64,000 bases of DNA from Marinobacter sp. ATCH36 (GCF_023555055.1 NZ_JAMJPL010000004.1:186001-250000), one strand, 5' to 3'; positions 36,482 to 46,269 are shown, counted from the stretch's first letter. The notes: a model not told the origin generated them from the letters alone. Translations and numbers: made by a program.

Positions 36482-37435
36482 TTATTCGGGAAAGCAGCGT
36501 TTCAGCCCTTCTTCCACACTCAATGGCGGCTGCCAGCCAAGCAGGTTACGGGCTTTGGATATATCCACCTGCAATGAACCCAGCAACCGCTGTGCAGTAG
36601 CTCTTTTCCCAAGCAGCAGAGCCCCGAACTGCAACAAGCCAGCAGGGAAAGGTATCAAGCGAGAAGGCTTACCCATCGCAGCAGCGACGCGACATAACAG
36701 GTCAGATGTGGACAAATCCTCCCCATCCGCTGCGAGAAAAACCTGATTGGCTGCAGCCGGGTGATCAATACAGGTGATGATCAAATCAACCAGGTTATCC
36801 AGCGATATCAAAGACCGTTTATTATGTATAGCGCCTAAAGGCAGGGGAAAGCCTTTTTTAACCAGTTTCGCCATGTTATTAAAATTGCCTTTCACTCCGG
36901 GTCCATAGACTAAAGGTGGACGAATTATCACAATCTCCATCCTCGTCTTCCGAGCAATAGCAAACAAAGCTTCCTCGGCATCTGCCTTGGACTGTCCATA
37001 GGGATCGCTAGGGGCAAGTGCATCTTTAGCGGTAAAAGGTACTCCAGGTTTCGTGAACTCACCATTCACCTTAATGGAACTGAGAAATACGAAACGTTTA
37101 ACACCCGAACGGGCAGCTTGCTCTGCGAGTGCGCATGTTCCCTCAACATTGGTGCGTCGGAATTCCCATAGAGGATCCACAGCATCATCGTTCATTACAT
37201 GAACGCGCGCAGCGAGGTGTACGATAACGTCCACTTTTCCCAGATCAAGTGTTGAATTTAAAGCACTGGAAGAAAGTTCAGGCACAGTAACTGTCTGTGA
37301 AGCGAAAGGAACCGGGATGAAGTTCCGTGTCAATGCGACAATTGGCCAGAGTTTCTCCTCACTTAAACACTGAACAAGACGGTTACCGACGAAACCAGTT
37401 GCCCCGGTAATCAGTATTTTATTGCGTATCACCAT
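36482..37435 (-). CDS. NAD-dependent sugar epimerase/reductase (WbpV/WreQ-like)
   Basis: The 317-residue SDR has the N-terminal ITGATGFVGNRLV motif, a catalytic YGQSK (YxxxK) and RSLISLDNLVDLI. Proteins of this type next to a PglC-like transferase and WbpM reduce the 4-keto intermediate to QuiNAc (WbpV, WreQ). UDP-glucose 4-epimerase activity is the main alternative. It lies 12 bp upstream of the priming transferase gene. Confidence 0.8.
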   Translation of the reverse strand: MVIRNKILITGATGFVGNRLVQCLSEEKLWPIVALTRNFIPVPFASQTVTVPELSSSALNSTLDLGKVDVIVHLAARVHVMNDDAVDPLWEFRRTNVEGTCALAEQAARSGVKRFVFLSSIKVNGEFTKPGVPFTAKDALAPSDPYGQSKADAEEALFAIARKTRMEIVIIRPPLVYGPGVKGNFNNMAKLVKKGFPLPLGAIHNKRSLISLDNLVDLIITCIDHPAAANQVFLAADGEDLSTSDLLCRVAAAMGKPSRLIPFPAGLLQFGALLLGKRATAQRLLGSLQVDISKARNLLGWQPPLSVEEGLKRCFPE

Positions 37436-37455
37436 ATGATGGGCTCACTAACCAA

Positions 37456-38268
37456 TCAGGAGCGGGGGCCGAAGCGTCGCATAAGCTGGTAAGCCCAATG
37501 CTCGAAGCGGCCGGGCAACATTGACCTTAAGAACGGCGCGAAACACGCCACACGCTTCCAGTACGCCAATCCCAGTGCACTTGCACCTCGATAACCAACT
37601 CTACCCTGCTGAAAAGCTAATCGAGGCGTCTGTTTTCGTAACATGCTCCAATCGAATCGATAGTACAACAAGACCTGCGGGATATTCGCAAAGGTTGCAC
37701 CGTGGCGGGCGCAACGAAACCAAAGTTCATAGTCTTGGCGGCGCCGTAACGAATTGTCGTATCCACCCAACGATTCAATAAGCTGCTTACGAAATATGAC
37801 CGTAGGATGAAGCAGTGGACATGTCCAAAGCATTGATATAATTGCAGCATGTTCCAATGGCACTCTTCGCGTCGCACCAAGCTCACCATTACGGTTTACC
37901 TCACGCGCAAAGGAGCCAGCGATGTCAATTTCCGGATTGGCATACATGAACTCCAATTGGCGTTCGATGCGATTGGGAGCACACATATCGTCCGCATCCA
38001 TCCGGACCACGTATTTATAACTGCAGTGTTTAAGCCCAAGATTCAAAGCTGAAGCTAGCCCTTGATTGGAGTCGTTTCCGCACCGCCGAATCGGAAGCTG
38101 GCACTCATGGTAGTGAATCATTTTCTCCTGAAGATCGGTGAGGGGGCCATCATTTACGAGAATCACTTCGGCAGGCATCATCGTCTGCTGGGCAAGGCTT
38201 TTCAGCGCCTCGTTCAGCAAACCTGAATCATCGCCTGAGTAGACAGGAAGCAGGACGGAACACGGCAT
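37456..38268 (-). CDS. Family 2 glycosyltransferase
   Basis: The 270-residue GT-A protein begins MPCSVLLPVYSGDDSGLL. It has the nucleotide-binding DGPLTD region, the DxD-type RMDADDMCAPNRIERQ, and the late acceptor/catalytic segment RRQDYELWFRC. It probably adds one residue of the repeat unit on the inner membrane. Donor and linkage cannot be read. It lies 6 bp from the next glycosyltransferase gene. Confidence 0.88.
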   Translation of the reverse strand: MPCSVLLPVYSGDDSGLLNEALKSLAQQTMMPAEVILVNDGPLTDLQEKMIHYHECQLPIRRCGNDSNQGLASALNLGLKHCSYKYVVRMDADDMCAPNRIERQLEFMYANPEIDIAGSFAREVNRNGELGATRRVPLEHAAIISMLWTCPLLHPTVIFRKQLIESLGGYDNSLRRRQDYELWFRCARHGATFANIPQVLLYYRFDWSMLRKQTPRLAFQQGRVGYRGASALGLAYWKRVACFAPFLRSMLPGRFEHWAYQLMRRFGPRS

Positions 38269-38273
38269 AATTG

Positions 38274-39416
38274 CTAAGCCCCCGCCCCCAGTGTCATTAG
38301 TTCGTCGTAAAGATTCTGATAATTGACTGCCATGGCACGAGCACTCAGTTCATTTTTTGTTAACTCAATGGCGGACTGCCTCATGACCTGAATGTCGCAA
38401 TCCATCATGGTGCGAAACCCCTTTTTGAGGCTAACGGCATTGCCTGTCTCAAAGCTCACTCCAATGCCTGGCTTCATTTCAAGTAACTGATGGTGGGGTT
38501 CAATATCTGAAATAAGGACAGGAAGACCACAAGCCATGGCTTCAAGCGCGGCATTGGGAAGCCCCTCTCCCATTGAGGCAGAAACATAGAAATCACTAGC
38601 TTGTAGATAGCTCCTAACATCCGATACCCGACCCTCAATACGAATATTACCGCAACCTTGAGTAAGGCTTCTGGCAGCATCTTCGAGTGGGCCAGCACCA
38701 ATTAGAATCAGAAGCTGTGAACAATCATCACCGAACGCATTTTTAAAGCCTTCAATCAAAGTAATCGGATCTTTACGCTGGGAGAGATGGCCAGACACAA
38801 GCCATATCGTCGCGCTAGACGAGAAACCTAAATGGTTGCGAATTTGTTGTTTTTCAAATTCGTTTACGGGTTCAAAAACATCTGTATCCACCCCGTTCAT
38901 AACTGTTGTAACGGTCACATGTGGAACCAATTTGCGAAGGTTCTCCGTGACTGGCCTTGAGACACCAACAGTAAGATCAAGCCTTTTTAGGCAACGGGTA
39001 TGAACGAAAGACATTAATTTTCCAAGCGATCTCCCATACGTTAGCGGGTAATCAAGCTGTGGATAATTTCTAAGCGTTGCAATGCGCGAGATGTGTCTAT
39101 AAGCCGAACTTGATACCATCGCATCCGCCCGGATACCTTGAGTATGAACCAGTTGTGCTCCCGTTTGTCGAATAACATCTCTCACATATTTATTCGCGCG
39201 AAAAGCCCCCTGCATTCGAGACAAATCAAGGACTTTCACATCCACCCCATGGGAAAGGAATTGATCTTTCAACGAGTCTTTAGGTTCCGGTGATAACGTC
39301 ACGATCTGAGGTTTATATCGAGTTAAGTCTAGGTTCTTTACTAGATTCAACAGCTGGGTGGTCGGCCCAGTGCGCTGCAGTGTGCTTACTACGTAGACAA
39401 CAATAGTTGGAGGCAT
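38274..39416 (-). CDS. Family 4 glycosyltransferase
   Basis: The 380-residue GT-B protein has an N-terminal STLQRTGPTTQLLNLV region and a C-terminal donor-binding domain with LVSGHLSQRKDPITLIEGF, the E-x7-E motif SMGEGLPNAALEAMACGLPVLI-like segment (SASMGEGLPNAALEAM), and DIEPHHQLL. It is probably a retaining transferase in repeat-unit assembly. The gene ends 1 bp from the polymerase gene. Confidence 0.9.
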   Translation of the reverse strand: MPPTIVVYVVSTLQRTGPTTQLLNLVKNLDLTRYKPQIVTLSPEPKDSLKDQFLSHGVDVKVLDLSRMQGAFRANKYVRDVIRQTGAQLVHTQGIRADAMVSSSAYRHISRIATLRNYPQLDYPLTYGRSLGKLMSFVHTRCLKRLDLTVGVSRPVTENLRKLVPHVTVTTVMNGVDTDVFEPVNEFEKQQIRNHLGFSSSATIWLVSGHLSQRKDPITLIEGFKNAFGDDCSQLLILIGAGPLEDAARSLTQGCGNIRIEGRVSDVRSYLQASDFYVSASMGEGLPNAALEAMACGLPVLISDIEPHHQLLEMKPGIGVSFETGNAVSLKKGFRTMMDCDIQVMRQSAIELTKNELSARAMAVNYQNLYDELMTLGAGA

Positions 39417-39417
39417 G

Positions 39418-40509
39418 TTACAAAGTCGCTGTTAGAATCGATGAATAGGAAACCCGCTCCCGGGTTTTTAGATAGAACCAAAGGATCGCATATCCAAACA
39501 CGGCGAAGACACCGACAACCTGTTCCTTTTGTTTTAAGGCTGGAATGAAACTGGGTAAGAGAATCGTGATAGCCGGCACTGTTAATAGTTCCCGAATGCG
39601 CCCAGCAACGATCCCATAATCAAGCACCAGAAAAAACAACGCCGTACCGTAAACATAAAGTGGAATTAGAGATTTGTTAAGTGGCCAGGCACTCGTTAAA
39701 GGACGATAGAAAAAAAGAAAAATGCAGGAAAGTAGAATATGGAGAATGTAAGTGCCACCAAGAATTCGTATTCCGCCAACGTCTTCCCTCAAAGCATATT
39801 TTATGAGGCGAGACGAATCGGGCACGCCAGCAAGGCCCGCCAACTCAACAATCATCAGGCCGACTCCGCCAGTTAGTGACACCGCAATAGCAACTACCAG
39901 CACAACTGGCATAATCTTAATATTTGGGAAATAGCGAATCAGATAGAATGGCAGAGCTATAGCTGCGGATACATGGAATAGTACGCCCGCGAAAATACAC
40001 AGACAGAACTTCCTAAAAGAACCCTTCTGAATATAGAGCATGCTTAGCAGCACAAATGTTGCCGCCATGCCGGATCTAGCTCCACTGTGATCTTTCCAAA
40101 ACCACTCCTCCGCGAAATAGATGAGAAAAGACAGAATAAATATGGGAGACGTTTTAGAAAAAACATAAATCTTAAGAGAAACACTGAGAACAGCCCACAA
40201 AAAGACGAACACCGCATATGAATCAGTCAACTCCCGAACCAGGAACGCGAGAGCTGCGTAACCAGACTCAATCGGAGTGTTCTCTCCAGCTTTGTAAATA
40301 AACCAATTAAAATCCGACAATGTATCGGTACTATAAAAAATTTCTTTGTAGCTATAGTAATCGGAGCCGACGCCAAACCTTAACCCTAGTAGCGCCGTCA
40401 GGCAAAGCAGGGTATAGCCGACGAGGAGGTTCGGAGCCACCACATAATGCGCCCTGCTGTAAAGATAGGCTGACATGAGCAACAGCAGAACGCCAGTATA
40501 AGGAATCAT
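39418..40509 (-). CDS. wzy: EpsG/Wzy-type polysaccharide polymerase
   Basis: The 363-residue protein, starting at the ATG at 40509, has about ten membrane helices. This start overlaps the stop of the upstream gene (ATGA), which is why it is preferred over the longer frame from 40545. It matches EpsG family landmarks: LRFGVGSDYYSY, FWKDHSGARSGMAATF and a long periplasmic loop. As the only multi-spanning protein besides the flippase, it is the best candidate for the O-unit polymerase. Confidence 0.8.
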   Translation of the reverse strand: MIPYTGVLLLLMSAYLYSRAHYVVAPNLLVGYTLLCLTALLGLRFGVGSDYYSYKEIFYSTDTLSDFNWFIYKAGENTPIESGYAALAFLVRELTDSYAVFVFLWAVLSVSLKIYVFSKTSPIFILSFLIYFAEEWFWKDHSGARSGMAATFVLLSMLYIQKGSFRKFCLCIFAGVLFHVSAAIALPFYLIRYFPNIKIMPVVLVVAIAVSLTGGVGLMIVELAGLAGVPDSSRLIKYALREDVGGIRILGGTYILHILLSCIFLFFYRPLTSAWPLNKSLIPLYVYGTALFFLVLDYGIVAGRIRELLTVPAITILLPSFIPALKQKEQVVGVFAVFGYAILWFYLKTRERVSYSSILTATL

Positions 40510-41417
40510 AGGCAGGGATTTTCTGTCCACAGGTTGCCGAGCCACTCATCATATGCCTTATCAGAAAACCGCCCCCTTCCAGATTCATTTGCAAACGTTA
40601 TCTCACCGAAAAAGATCGCTCCTTCCACATTGTAAAGATCCACTCGCGCATATGAGAAGGGTGATGCAAGATCTTTAGCAATATCTAGCATACGATCAAA
40701 GTGGAGGGGACGGGGTACCTGTGTATAGATTGCAGGATAGCGTACTGAAAACGGTAGCCAATTAAGCTCAGAGTCAAAAAAAGACCGAGTGTGATTGGTA
40801 AACCTGTCAAAATCTACATGAAGAATGATCGTTGGATCCTGATCCACACCGTGACTAAAAACATGGAACTTATAATCACATAATTGAACGCCTGGACCAG
40901 TTTCAATCTTACTCTCAATCAGGTATTTAGGAGTTATATCGCTGTACCAATTCTCGCATTGCAGCTGGCCGAACTTGGATTTGAGTCGAGAATTTACAGC
41001 CGCACAAACACTCCTCAGTTGCTCATCACTCCAAGTGCTATTCACAAAAAAGGGCGCGCCAGAATCGTGGTTAGTCTTCAATACTACCTCTCCGTGCTCC
41101 GCAATAGTTCTCCTCAAAATATCGAGACTAAGCTGCTCACCTTCGGCTAAATTTCTCAGTACAACTAAATCCGGGTGCCTGCCAGCAACGTAAATTTTTG
41201 CCCCAATTTTGTCAGCGCATTTTGAGAACAGTGGGTTCGACCAATTGAGCTTCCTATGTAATGTTTTCTCGTTAAAAGTCACTGGGCATCGGTGCCTTGG
41301 AAAGTAACCCGTGTTAAAGCGAAAACGTATTTGCTCTCGCAGAGTTAAAGGTAGGGCTAAATAAACAGATTTTAGAAAATTATTGAATGAACTCATGGTG
41401 TAGCTCAGCATTGTCAA
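40506..41417 (-). CDS. TupA-like ATP-grasp polysaccharide protein
   Basis: The 303-residue protein matches the TupA-like ATP-grasp family found in O-antigen and teichuronopeptide loci: FNEKTLHRKL, VLKTNHDSGAPFF, then DYKFHVFSHG and the metal-binding SYARVDLYNVEGAIFFGEITF. ATP-grasp enzymes form amide bonds, so it may attach an amino acid to a uronic or amino sugar; some are annotated as glycosyltransferases. Several ATGs near the start (41417, 41411, 41396) are possible. Confidence 0.8.
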   Translation of the reverse strand: MTMLSYTMSSFNNFLKSVYLALPLTLREQIRFRFNTGYFPRHRCPVTFNEKTLHRKLNWSNPLFSKCADKIGAKIYVAGRHPDLVVLRNLAEGEQLSLDILRRTIAEHGEVVLKTNHDSGAPFFVNSTWSDEQLRSVCAAVNSRLKSKFGQLQCENWYSDITPKYLIESKIETGPGVQLCDYKFHVFSHGVDQDPTIILHVDFDRFTNHTRSFFDSELNWLPFSVRYPAIYTQVPRPLHFDRMLDIAKDLASPFSYARVDLYNVEGAIFFGEITFANESGRGRFSDKAYDEWLGNLWTENPCL

Positions 41418-41473
41418 AGAAACGAAACAGAACTGCCTGAATTAACGCGGTTTTTGGTTTATGTTGCGAATGG

Positions 41474-42577
41474 CTATTCCTCGACGTCTAAAGCATCTAA
41501 ATATTGAAGAGCAATCCCTTTAGAATCGAAACGCCCTACAGCCTCACTCAGCAAATAAGAAGGATGAGGAGTTTCCAGTTGCCGCATAATCTCATTGGCT
41601 AAAGCGGTAATATCGCCAGTTGGGACAAGCGAACCGAAACGACCCTTATCGAGAATTTCCCGCATAGCGCCTTTACTGTCGAAACACACCACTGGTGTAC
41701 CACACGCCATTGCCTCCGGCATCACATATCCAAATCCTTCCCAGAGTGAAGTCTGAACGAAGACGTGCGCACAGGCGAATTCTGAAAAAGGTGCAGTAAG
41801 AAAACCAGTGAGCTCAACGGTACCCTCAAGCTGGAGCTCTCTAATCATACGCGCCAAGGTATCGTAGTGCGGGCCATCCCCAATAATTTTCAGAATTACA
41901 TTCGGGTACTTCTCCCGAACCTTCACTACAGCGCGTATCGCATCCTCAAAATTTTTCATGGGAACGAGCCTTCCGCAAGCCACTAAAGATGGATGCTCAG
42001 TTTTCTTCGAATTTTCGGCCTCAGCACGAATGGATTTAAGATCCAGCGGATTGTAGATAGTCTTAATTTTGGATGGTGAAAGACCCAGATATTCTACCAA
42101 GTCTTTTTTTGTTTCTTCCGAATTGGCAATAATGCCTTCCGCTCTATTGTAAAAAATCTTCATAAGGATGAAGATCAACCGATCACTCGGGCTAGGTTTA
42201 TCGAAGAAACGGTCAAGAGTAGCGGCTTCTCGAATAAAGAGTTTACCCCGCCCCAGATTAAGGAAGTTTGCTCCAACACAAAACAGATTAAGTTCACGAA
42301 CAGTCGACATAATGGCACGATCTTGATTCCTACGAAGATACCGTACCATGAAGAAAAACGATTTAATTACACCTTTGATGCGCCCTTTAGAAGATACCGG
42401 GTATAAGACGATTTTACGTGCGCGATTTGATAGCATTTCTCTGTAGGGCCCGGTATCACGGAGCACAATAAAGTCGACCAAATGCCCAAGATCAAGAAAA
42501 GTATTCGCTAGTGTAACCATTACGCGTTCCGCACCTCCACCAGAAAATGAAGGGCTAATTAATGTTATTTTTGACAT
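41474..42577 (-). CDS. Family 4 glycosyltransferase
   Basis: The 367-residue GT-B enzyme opens MSKITLISPSFSGGGAERVM, the GGAERV loop of GT4 transferases. Its C-terminal domain has VACGRLVPMKNFEDAI and the E-x7-E motif SLWEGFGYVMPEAMACGTPVV-type segment (EGFGYVMPEAMACG). It is AT-richer than flanking housekeeping genes, consistent with an acquired glycan gene. Confidence 0.9.
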   Translation of the reverse strand: MSKITLISPSFSGGGAERVMVTLANTFLDLGHLVDFIVLRDTGPYREMLSNRARKIVLYPVSSKGRIKGVIKSFFFMVRYLRRNQDRAIMSTVRELNLFCVGANFLNLGRGKLFIREAATLDRFFDKPSPSDRLIFILMKIFYNRAEGIIANSEETKKDLVEYLGLSPSKIKTIYNPLDLKSIRAEAENSKKTEHPSLVACGRLVPMKNFEDAIRAVVKVREKYPNVILKIIGDGPHYDTLARMIRELQLEGTVELTGFLTAPFSEFACAHVFVQTSLWEGFGYVMPEAMACGTPVVCFDSKGAMREILDKGRFGSLVPTGDITALANEIMRQLETPHPSYLLSEAVGRFDSKGIALQYLDALDVEE

Positions 42578-42668
42578 ATTAATCTAACAATTTTTCGGGA
42601 AGGTCTTTGTGTTGTGATTCTTCAGTGGTCTTGTTGTTATCTTGCCCCAAACTCTAATATTTCTCTGC

Positions 42669-43640
42669 TCACCCCGCAAGATCCCTGAAAAATGCCTTTA
42701 AGCCACCAGTAGTGCCGTAGCCCCCATCGATAAAATATCGAATCACCGATATGTACCTGGGAACCATTGACATCCGTCGCATCTCAAAACGTCTTTCCAT
42801 CCATGCCGTCCGGTTTTTTGTTACCTCCAACAGCTTATCTAACCCGGGTTGATAAGCGTAGGGCGCATCGATTCCTATATTTTTAATACCAGCTTCAAAT
42901 ATTTTGGCTTGCCTGATATCCCGTTGTTCTATAAGCGGTGTATCAGGATCGAAGATTTTTTTGGATGAATGCAGAAAAGCACTTGTTCGCGAGACTCTCG
43001 TTGTTCTGTTGGCAATAAACTGCGACTCATTGGACTCATGGCGGCGATAATACTGGAGAACCTTTTCATCCACTAATTTTGCATCCAGTCCATCCGCAAT
43101 TTTTACCAGCCAACTGTCATGGGCGCGGAAACCCTCGGGGATGGGTAGACAGAAATCAAGAAGCTCTCGCCGAATTGCGCAGCAACAACCCATAACAAAC
43201 CTATCAAGTGGCAGACCGGCATTACGGATCTGTCCAATTTTTGTTAGCCCTACCTCATTTAGCTCCCCGTCCGTAAGCGCTGCATCATTCATCACCACCA
43301 ACGCTCGGGGATTACTCTCAGCGATGTCAACCATGTGTTCAATTTTTTCTGGAAACCAAACATCGTCCTGGTCACACAGGAACACCAGATTTCCAGTGGT
43401 TTTCATTAATGCTGCATTGAAGTTGCCGCAATAACCGAGGTTCTTTTTGTTGCGGTAAAACTCCACAGTGAACGGCGAGGTTTTAGCGAACTCATTGACG
43501 ATAGCCTCCGTTTCGTCGATTGAGCAATCGTCTGTGATAATAAGTTCATCTGGTTGCCTGGTTTGGCTTATGAAGCTGTCAAGCTGGGCTTGAAGGTATC
43601 GGGCACCGTTGTAGGTGGCCATTGCTATGGATATTTTCAT
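42669..43640 (-). CDS. Family 2 glycosyltransferase (rhamnosyl-type)
   Basis: From the ATG at 43640 the 323-residue product begins MKISIAMATYNGARYLQAQL; a start 18 bases earlier is possible but gives an atypical N terminus. The DxD region is LCDQDDVWFPEKIEHM, and DDCSIDETEAIV is the nucleotide loop. This layout is close to rhamnosyltransferase-like GT2 proteins, consistent with the dTDP-rhamnose genes upstream. No strong ribosome binding site is seen. Confidence 0.87.
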   Translation of the reverse strand: MKISIAMATYNGARYLQAQLDSFISQTRQPDELIITDDCSIDETEAIVNEFAKTSPFTVEFYRNKKNLGYCGNFNAALMKTTGNLVFLCDQDDVWFPEKIEHMVDIAESNPRALVVMNDAALTDGELNEVGLTKIGQIRNAGLPLDRFVMGCCCAIRRELLDFCLPIPEGFRAHDSWLVKIADGLDAKLVDEKVLQYYRRHESNESQFIANRTTRVSRTSAFLHSSKKIFDPDTPLIEQRDIRQAKIFEAGIKNIGIDAPYAYQPGLDKLLEVTKNRTAWMERRFEMRRMSMVPRYISVIRYFIDGGYGTTGGLKAFFRDLAG

Positions 43641-43675
43641 ATTATGAACATAAGGCAATTAAAAAATATTTATTT

Positions 43676-44326
43676 TCATATATCATATGAAAAAAACGAG
43701 AAGTCTTCTTTGTAAAAATCAACGACTTCATTATAGTGCTTATTAAATTCCGTCTCTATATCGCGATCTTTAACAGAACGCTTTTCTTGTCGCTCCGGCA
43801 ATAATCTCGAAAAAAATTTCCTCTTTACAAAGTTACTTTGACCTCGAATATATGAAAGATCTATGAACAATTTCTTTGCTTTATCTATTCCATTATCTTC
43901 TAATTTAAAAACCTTCATGCGTTCATTATCTAACAGAAATTCAGTTTGTGGACGGATATGATTATCATAGAGGTAGTGATTTTTTGAATATCTCTCAAAA
44001 GTGTCATTAATCCACTCAGTAACGCTAAGATCAGTTATTCTTTGAGATCTTTGCCAATAATATTCAGACTTTAATCGAGAAAAAGGATTTCTTACTATTG
44101 TAAATATCGCATCAAACTTATCTGGGTTCAGCAAAGACTCTAAAGGTTCTGCGTGCAGATGCTGAAGAGTAGCCTTGTAATGCTCAAGATTTTGCAAAGA
44201 TTCACCCCTTACTGAAAAGCTTTCCCTCCATCCAAAATCTGAACCAATCCGCTCTATACTGGAACCTGCGGATTTCGGAATATGTATGAATAAAATGTTC
44301 ATTTCGTCTTTTGAAAAAATGGGCAC
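43676..44326 (-). CDS. PAPS-dependent sulfotransferase
   Basis: The 216-residue protein has the 5'-phosphosulfate loop FIHIPKSAGSSIERIG (residues ~12-27) and the 3'-phosphate-binding segment IVRNPFSRLKSEYYW, the hallmarks of the sulfotransferase family 2 fold. It would transfer sulfate from PAPS to a sugar hydroxyl of the polysaccharide. The gene is strikingly AT-rich. PAPS can be made by the cysDNC genes at 52-55 kb and cysC at 31 kb. Confidence 0.85.
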   Translation of the reverse strand: MPIFSKDEMNILFIHIPKSAGSSIERIGSDFGWRESFSVRGESLQNLEHYKATLQHLHAEPLESLLNPDKFDAIFTIVRNPFSRLKSEYYWQRSQRITDLSVTEWINDTFERYSKNHYLYDNHIRPQTEFLLDNERMKVFKLEDNGIDKAKKLFIDLSYIRGQSNFVKRKFFSRLLPERQEKRSVKDRDIETEFNKHYNEVVDFYKEDFSFFSYDI

Positions 44327-44345
44327 GTAACACCTCCAAAATCCA

Positions 44346-45665
44346 CTAAAGTGCTGTCGGACGTATATCTAGTTTTTTTACAACGAAATACGCCAAAACA
44401 AGGTTCCAAACTACGATACTTATTGAGACAGCTATAGCTGCTCCCACAGCGCCGAAGTTAGGAATTAGCACGATACACAGCAAAACATTCACGAGAACAG
44501 CCATCACTTGACCAAATAATGTGTACCTCTCATTACCGCTCATTGACAGAAGATGCCCGACAGACCCGAAGAAGACATTCAATAATTGACTCAATGAAAT
44601 AAGTACAACTGGATAGTAGGAAATCGTTGCATAGTCCTCCCCAAAAGCCAATCCAACCAATTCTTCTCCACCTAACACCAGTGCCAAGGCCACAGGCAGT
44701 GATAGTAAAAAACTTCCTTGCGCGCATTTCCGTGCCAATTTCTGTAGTTTTATTTTATCATTCTCACGGTGAGCCCGAACGATATAAGGCGCAATGATCA
44801 TATTAACCAACGTCAATGACAATATCACAAACTGACCACCACGCTCGGCAATTCGCATAGCGGAAACCTGTTCGTCAGAACTTAATACACCGAGAAAAAT
44901 GATGCCAATTTGTGCATTAAAAGTGCTCACCAGCGCCAATAAACTAAAAGGTACGAGTGATCGCCACCAATCGGCCCATCTATAATCCGGTTTCAATTCA
45001 TTTGCTTGAGCCGGGTGCACTCTTTGAAACATCCAGCTGGCAATAAAGAATACAATAATCGAACCACTAACCTGTCCCCAAATTGCTGTTCTTGTATCCA
45101 AGAGCCCGAACCAAGCTGCAGTTGCAAAGCATGCTAACATTATAATTGGCTGAATAAACTGTTGGGGTATTTCTGCATATGCAGGCATACCTAAGCCTTT
45201 GATAGCACCGTTTCGAACAGCTCCGAGACCGAGGAACGGTAGCATTAGGACTGCGATTGGAACTAAAACCCATTTACCGTCCTTCGGCACCAACTCAAAA
45301 CCAACTCCAACTATCCAGAATATTCCCAGGATCATAGCTGAAAAAACCAGCACCCAACCGTGGGCGGCTCTGAGCGCGCCCTTGTAGAGTGACCAATTGC
45401 CTGATTGAACGAATACCGCCACTTCTCGCGTTAAAAGCTGCGGCATACCTCCGCTGACAGGAATCGCCAAAAGCGGAATCAGTGCCATGATAAATGCGTA
45501 GCGCCCAAACTCTTCAGGCCCTAGTACTCGAGCCAAAATTATGCTCGTCACCAGTCCTACAGGGATTGAAACTAATTTCATCGCCCCAACACCCATGAAA
45601 CTTTTTATTAATTTCCTTTTAAGGCTCAAACAAAACTGTCCAGAATATTCATGGGTGGTAGTCAT
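44346..45665 (-). CDS. wzx: Wzx-type O-unit flippase
   Basis: The 439-residue membrane protein has about 12-14 hydrophobic helices and MOP/PST flippase landmarks: VTSIILARVLGPEEFGRYAF near the N terminus and PNFGAVGAAIAVSISIVVWN near the C terminus. It should flip undecaprenyl-linked repeat units to the periplasm. It pairs with the EpsG/Wzy-like polymerase and the Wzz-like regulator encoded in the same operon. Confidence 0.9.
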   Translation of the reverse strand: MTTTHEYSGQFCLSLKRKLIKSFMGVGAMKLVSIPVGLVTSIILARVLGPEEFGRYAFIMALIPLLAIPVSGGMPQLLTREVAVFVQSGNWSLYKGALRAAHGWVLVFSAMILGIFWIVGVGFELVPKDGKWVLVPIAVLMLPFLGLGAVRNGAIKGLGMPAYAEIPQQFIQPIIMLACFATAAWFGLLDTRTAIWGQVSGSIIVFFIASWMFQRVHPAQANELKPDYRWADWWRSLVPFSLLALVSTFNAQIGIIFLGVLSSDEQVSAMRIAERGGQFVILSLTLVNMIIAPYIVRAHRENDKIKLQKLARKCAQGSFLLSLPVALALVLGGEELVGLAFGEDYATISYYPVVLISLSQLLNVFFGSVGHLLSMSGNERYTLFGQVMAVLVNVLLCIVLIPNFGAVGAAIAVSISIVVWNLVLAYFVVKKLDIRPTAL

Positions 45666-45708
45666 TTGTCGCTTGGGGTAAAGTTCAAGTGCTTTTTCGG
45701 GGTATCAA

Positions 45709-46269
45709 TCAATAGTAGAGCTTTAATTCTGTCTGGGCATCCTCAAAACAACTCCCTTGACTATCTTTTTTAGAAATCAATGGTTTTTCTGCATCCTTCA
45801 GCCCCCAACTTATCTCTATACTCTCATCAGACCAAAGAATCGAACGCTCGTACTCTGGCGCATAAAAGTCGGTGCACTTGTACTGAAAATCCGCCGTTTC
45901 ACTTGTCACCAGAAAACCATGGGCAAATCCTGGTGGCACCCAAAGCATGCGGTTATTGTCTTCAGACAAATATTCCCCTATCCACTGGCCAAAGATAGCT
46001 GAATTTGTGCGCAGATCTACTGCTACGTCGAGCACTTCACCGCGTGTTACCCGCACCAACTTCCCCTGAGGCTGTTTGATCTGGTAATGAAGTCCGCGCA
46101 AGGTATTTTTCACCGAGCGGCTATGATTGTCCTGAACGAAGGTGGCGTAAATGCCCGCCTAGCGGAACGCCTTTTCATTCCAAGTTTCCATGAAAAAACC
46201 ACGTTCATCGCCGAACACATCGGGCTCGATGAGTTTTACGTCTGGAATTCTGGTTTCGATAATTTTCAT
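45709..46269 (-). pseudogene. rfbC: dTDP-4-dehydrorhamnose 3,5-epimerase interrupted by an in-frame amber codon
   Basis: From the ATG at 46269 the frame reads MKIIETRIPDVKLIEPDVFG and continues as a normal RmlC for 36 codons. It then meets TAG (46161-46159). Without any frame change it continues AGIYATFVQDNHSRS, LRGLHYQIKQPQGKLV with the catalytic His, and YKCTDFYAPE, to the natural end (186 codons in all). A GTG at 46113 could give a 134-residue fragment lacking the N-terminal strands. Intact paralog: 63121-63666. Sequencing error is the alternative. Confidence 0.85.

Noticed and set aside
42578..42668. Missing gene between two glycosyltransferases
   Set aside because: Only 91 bp of AT-rich spacer with no open frame of note.
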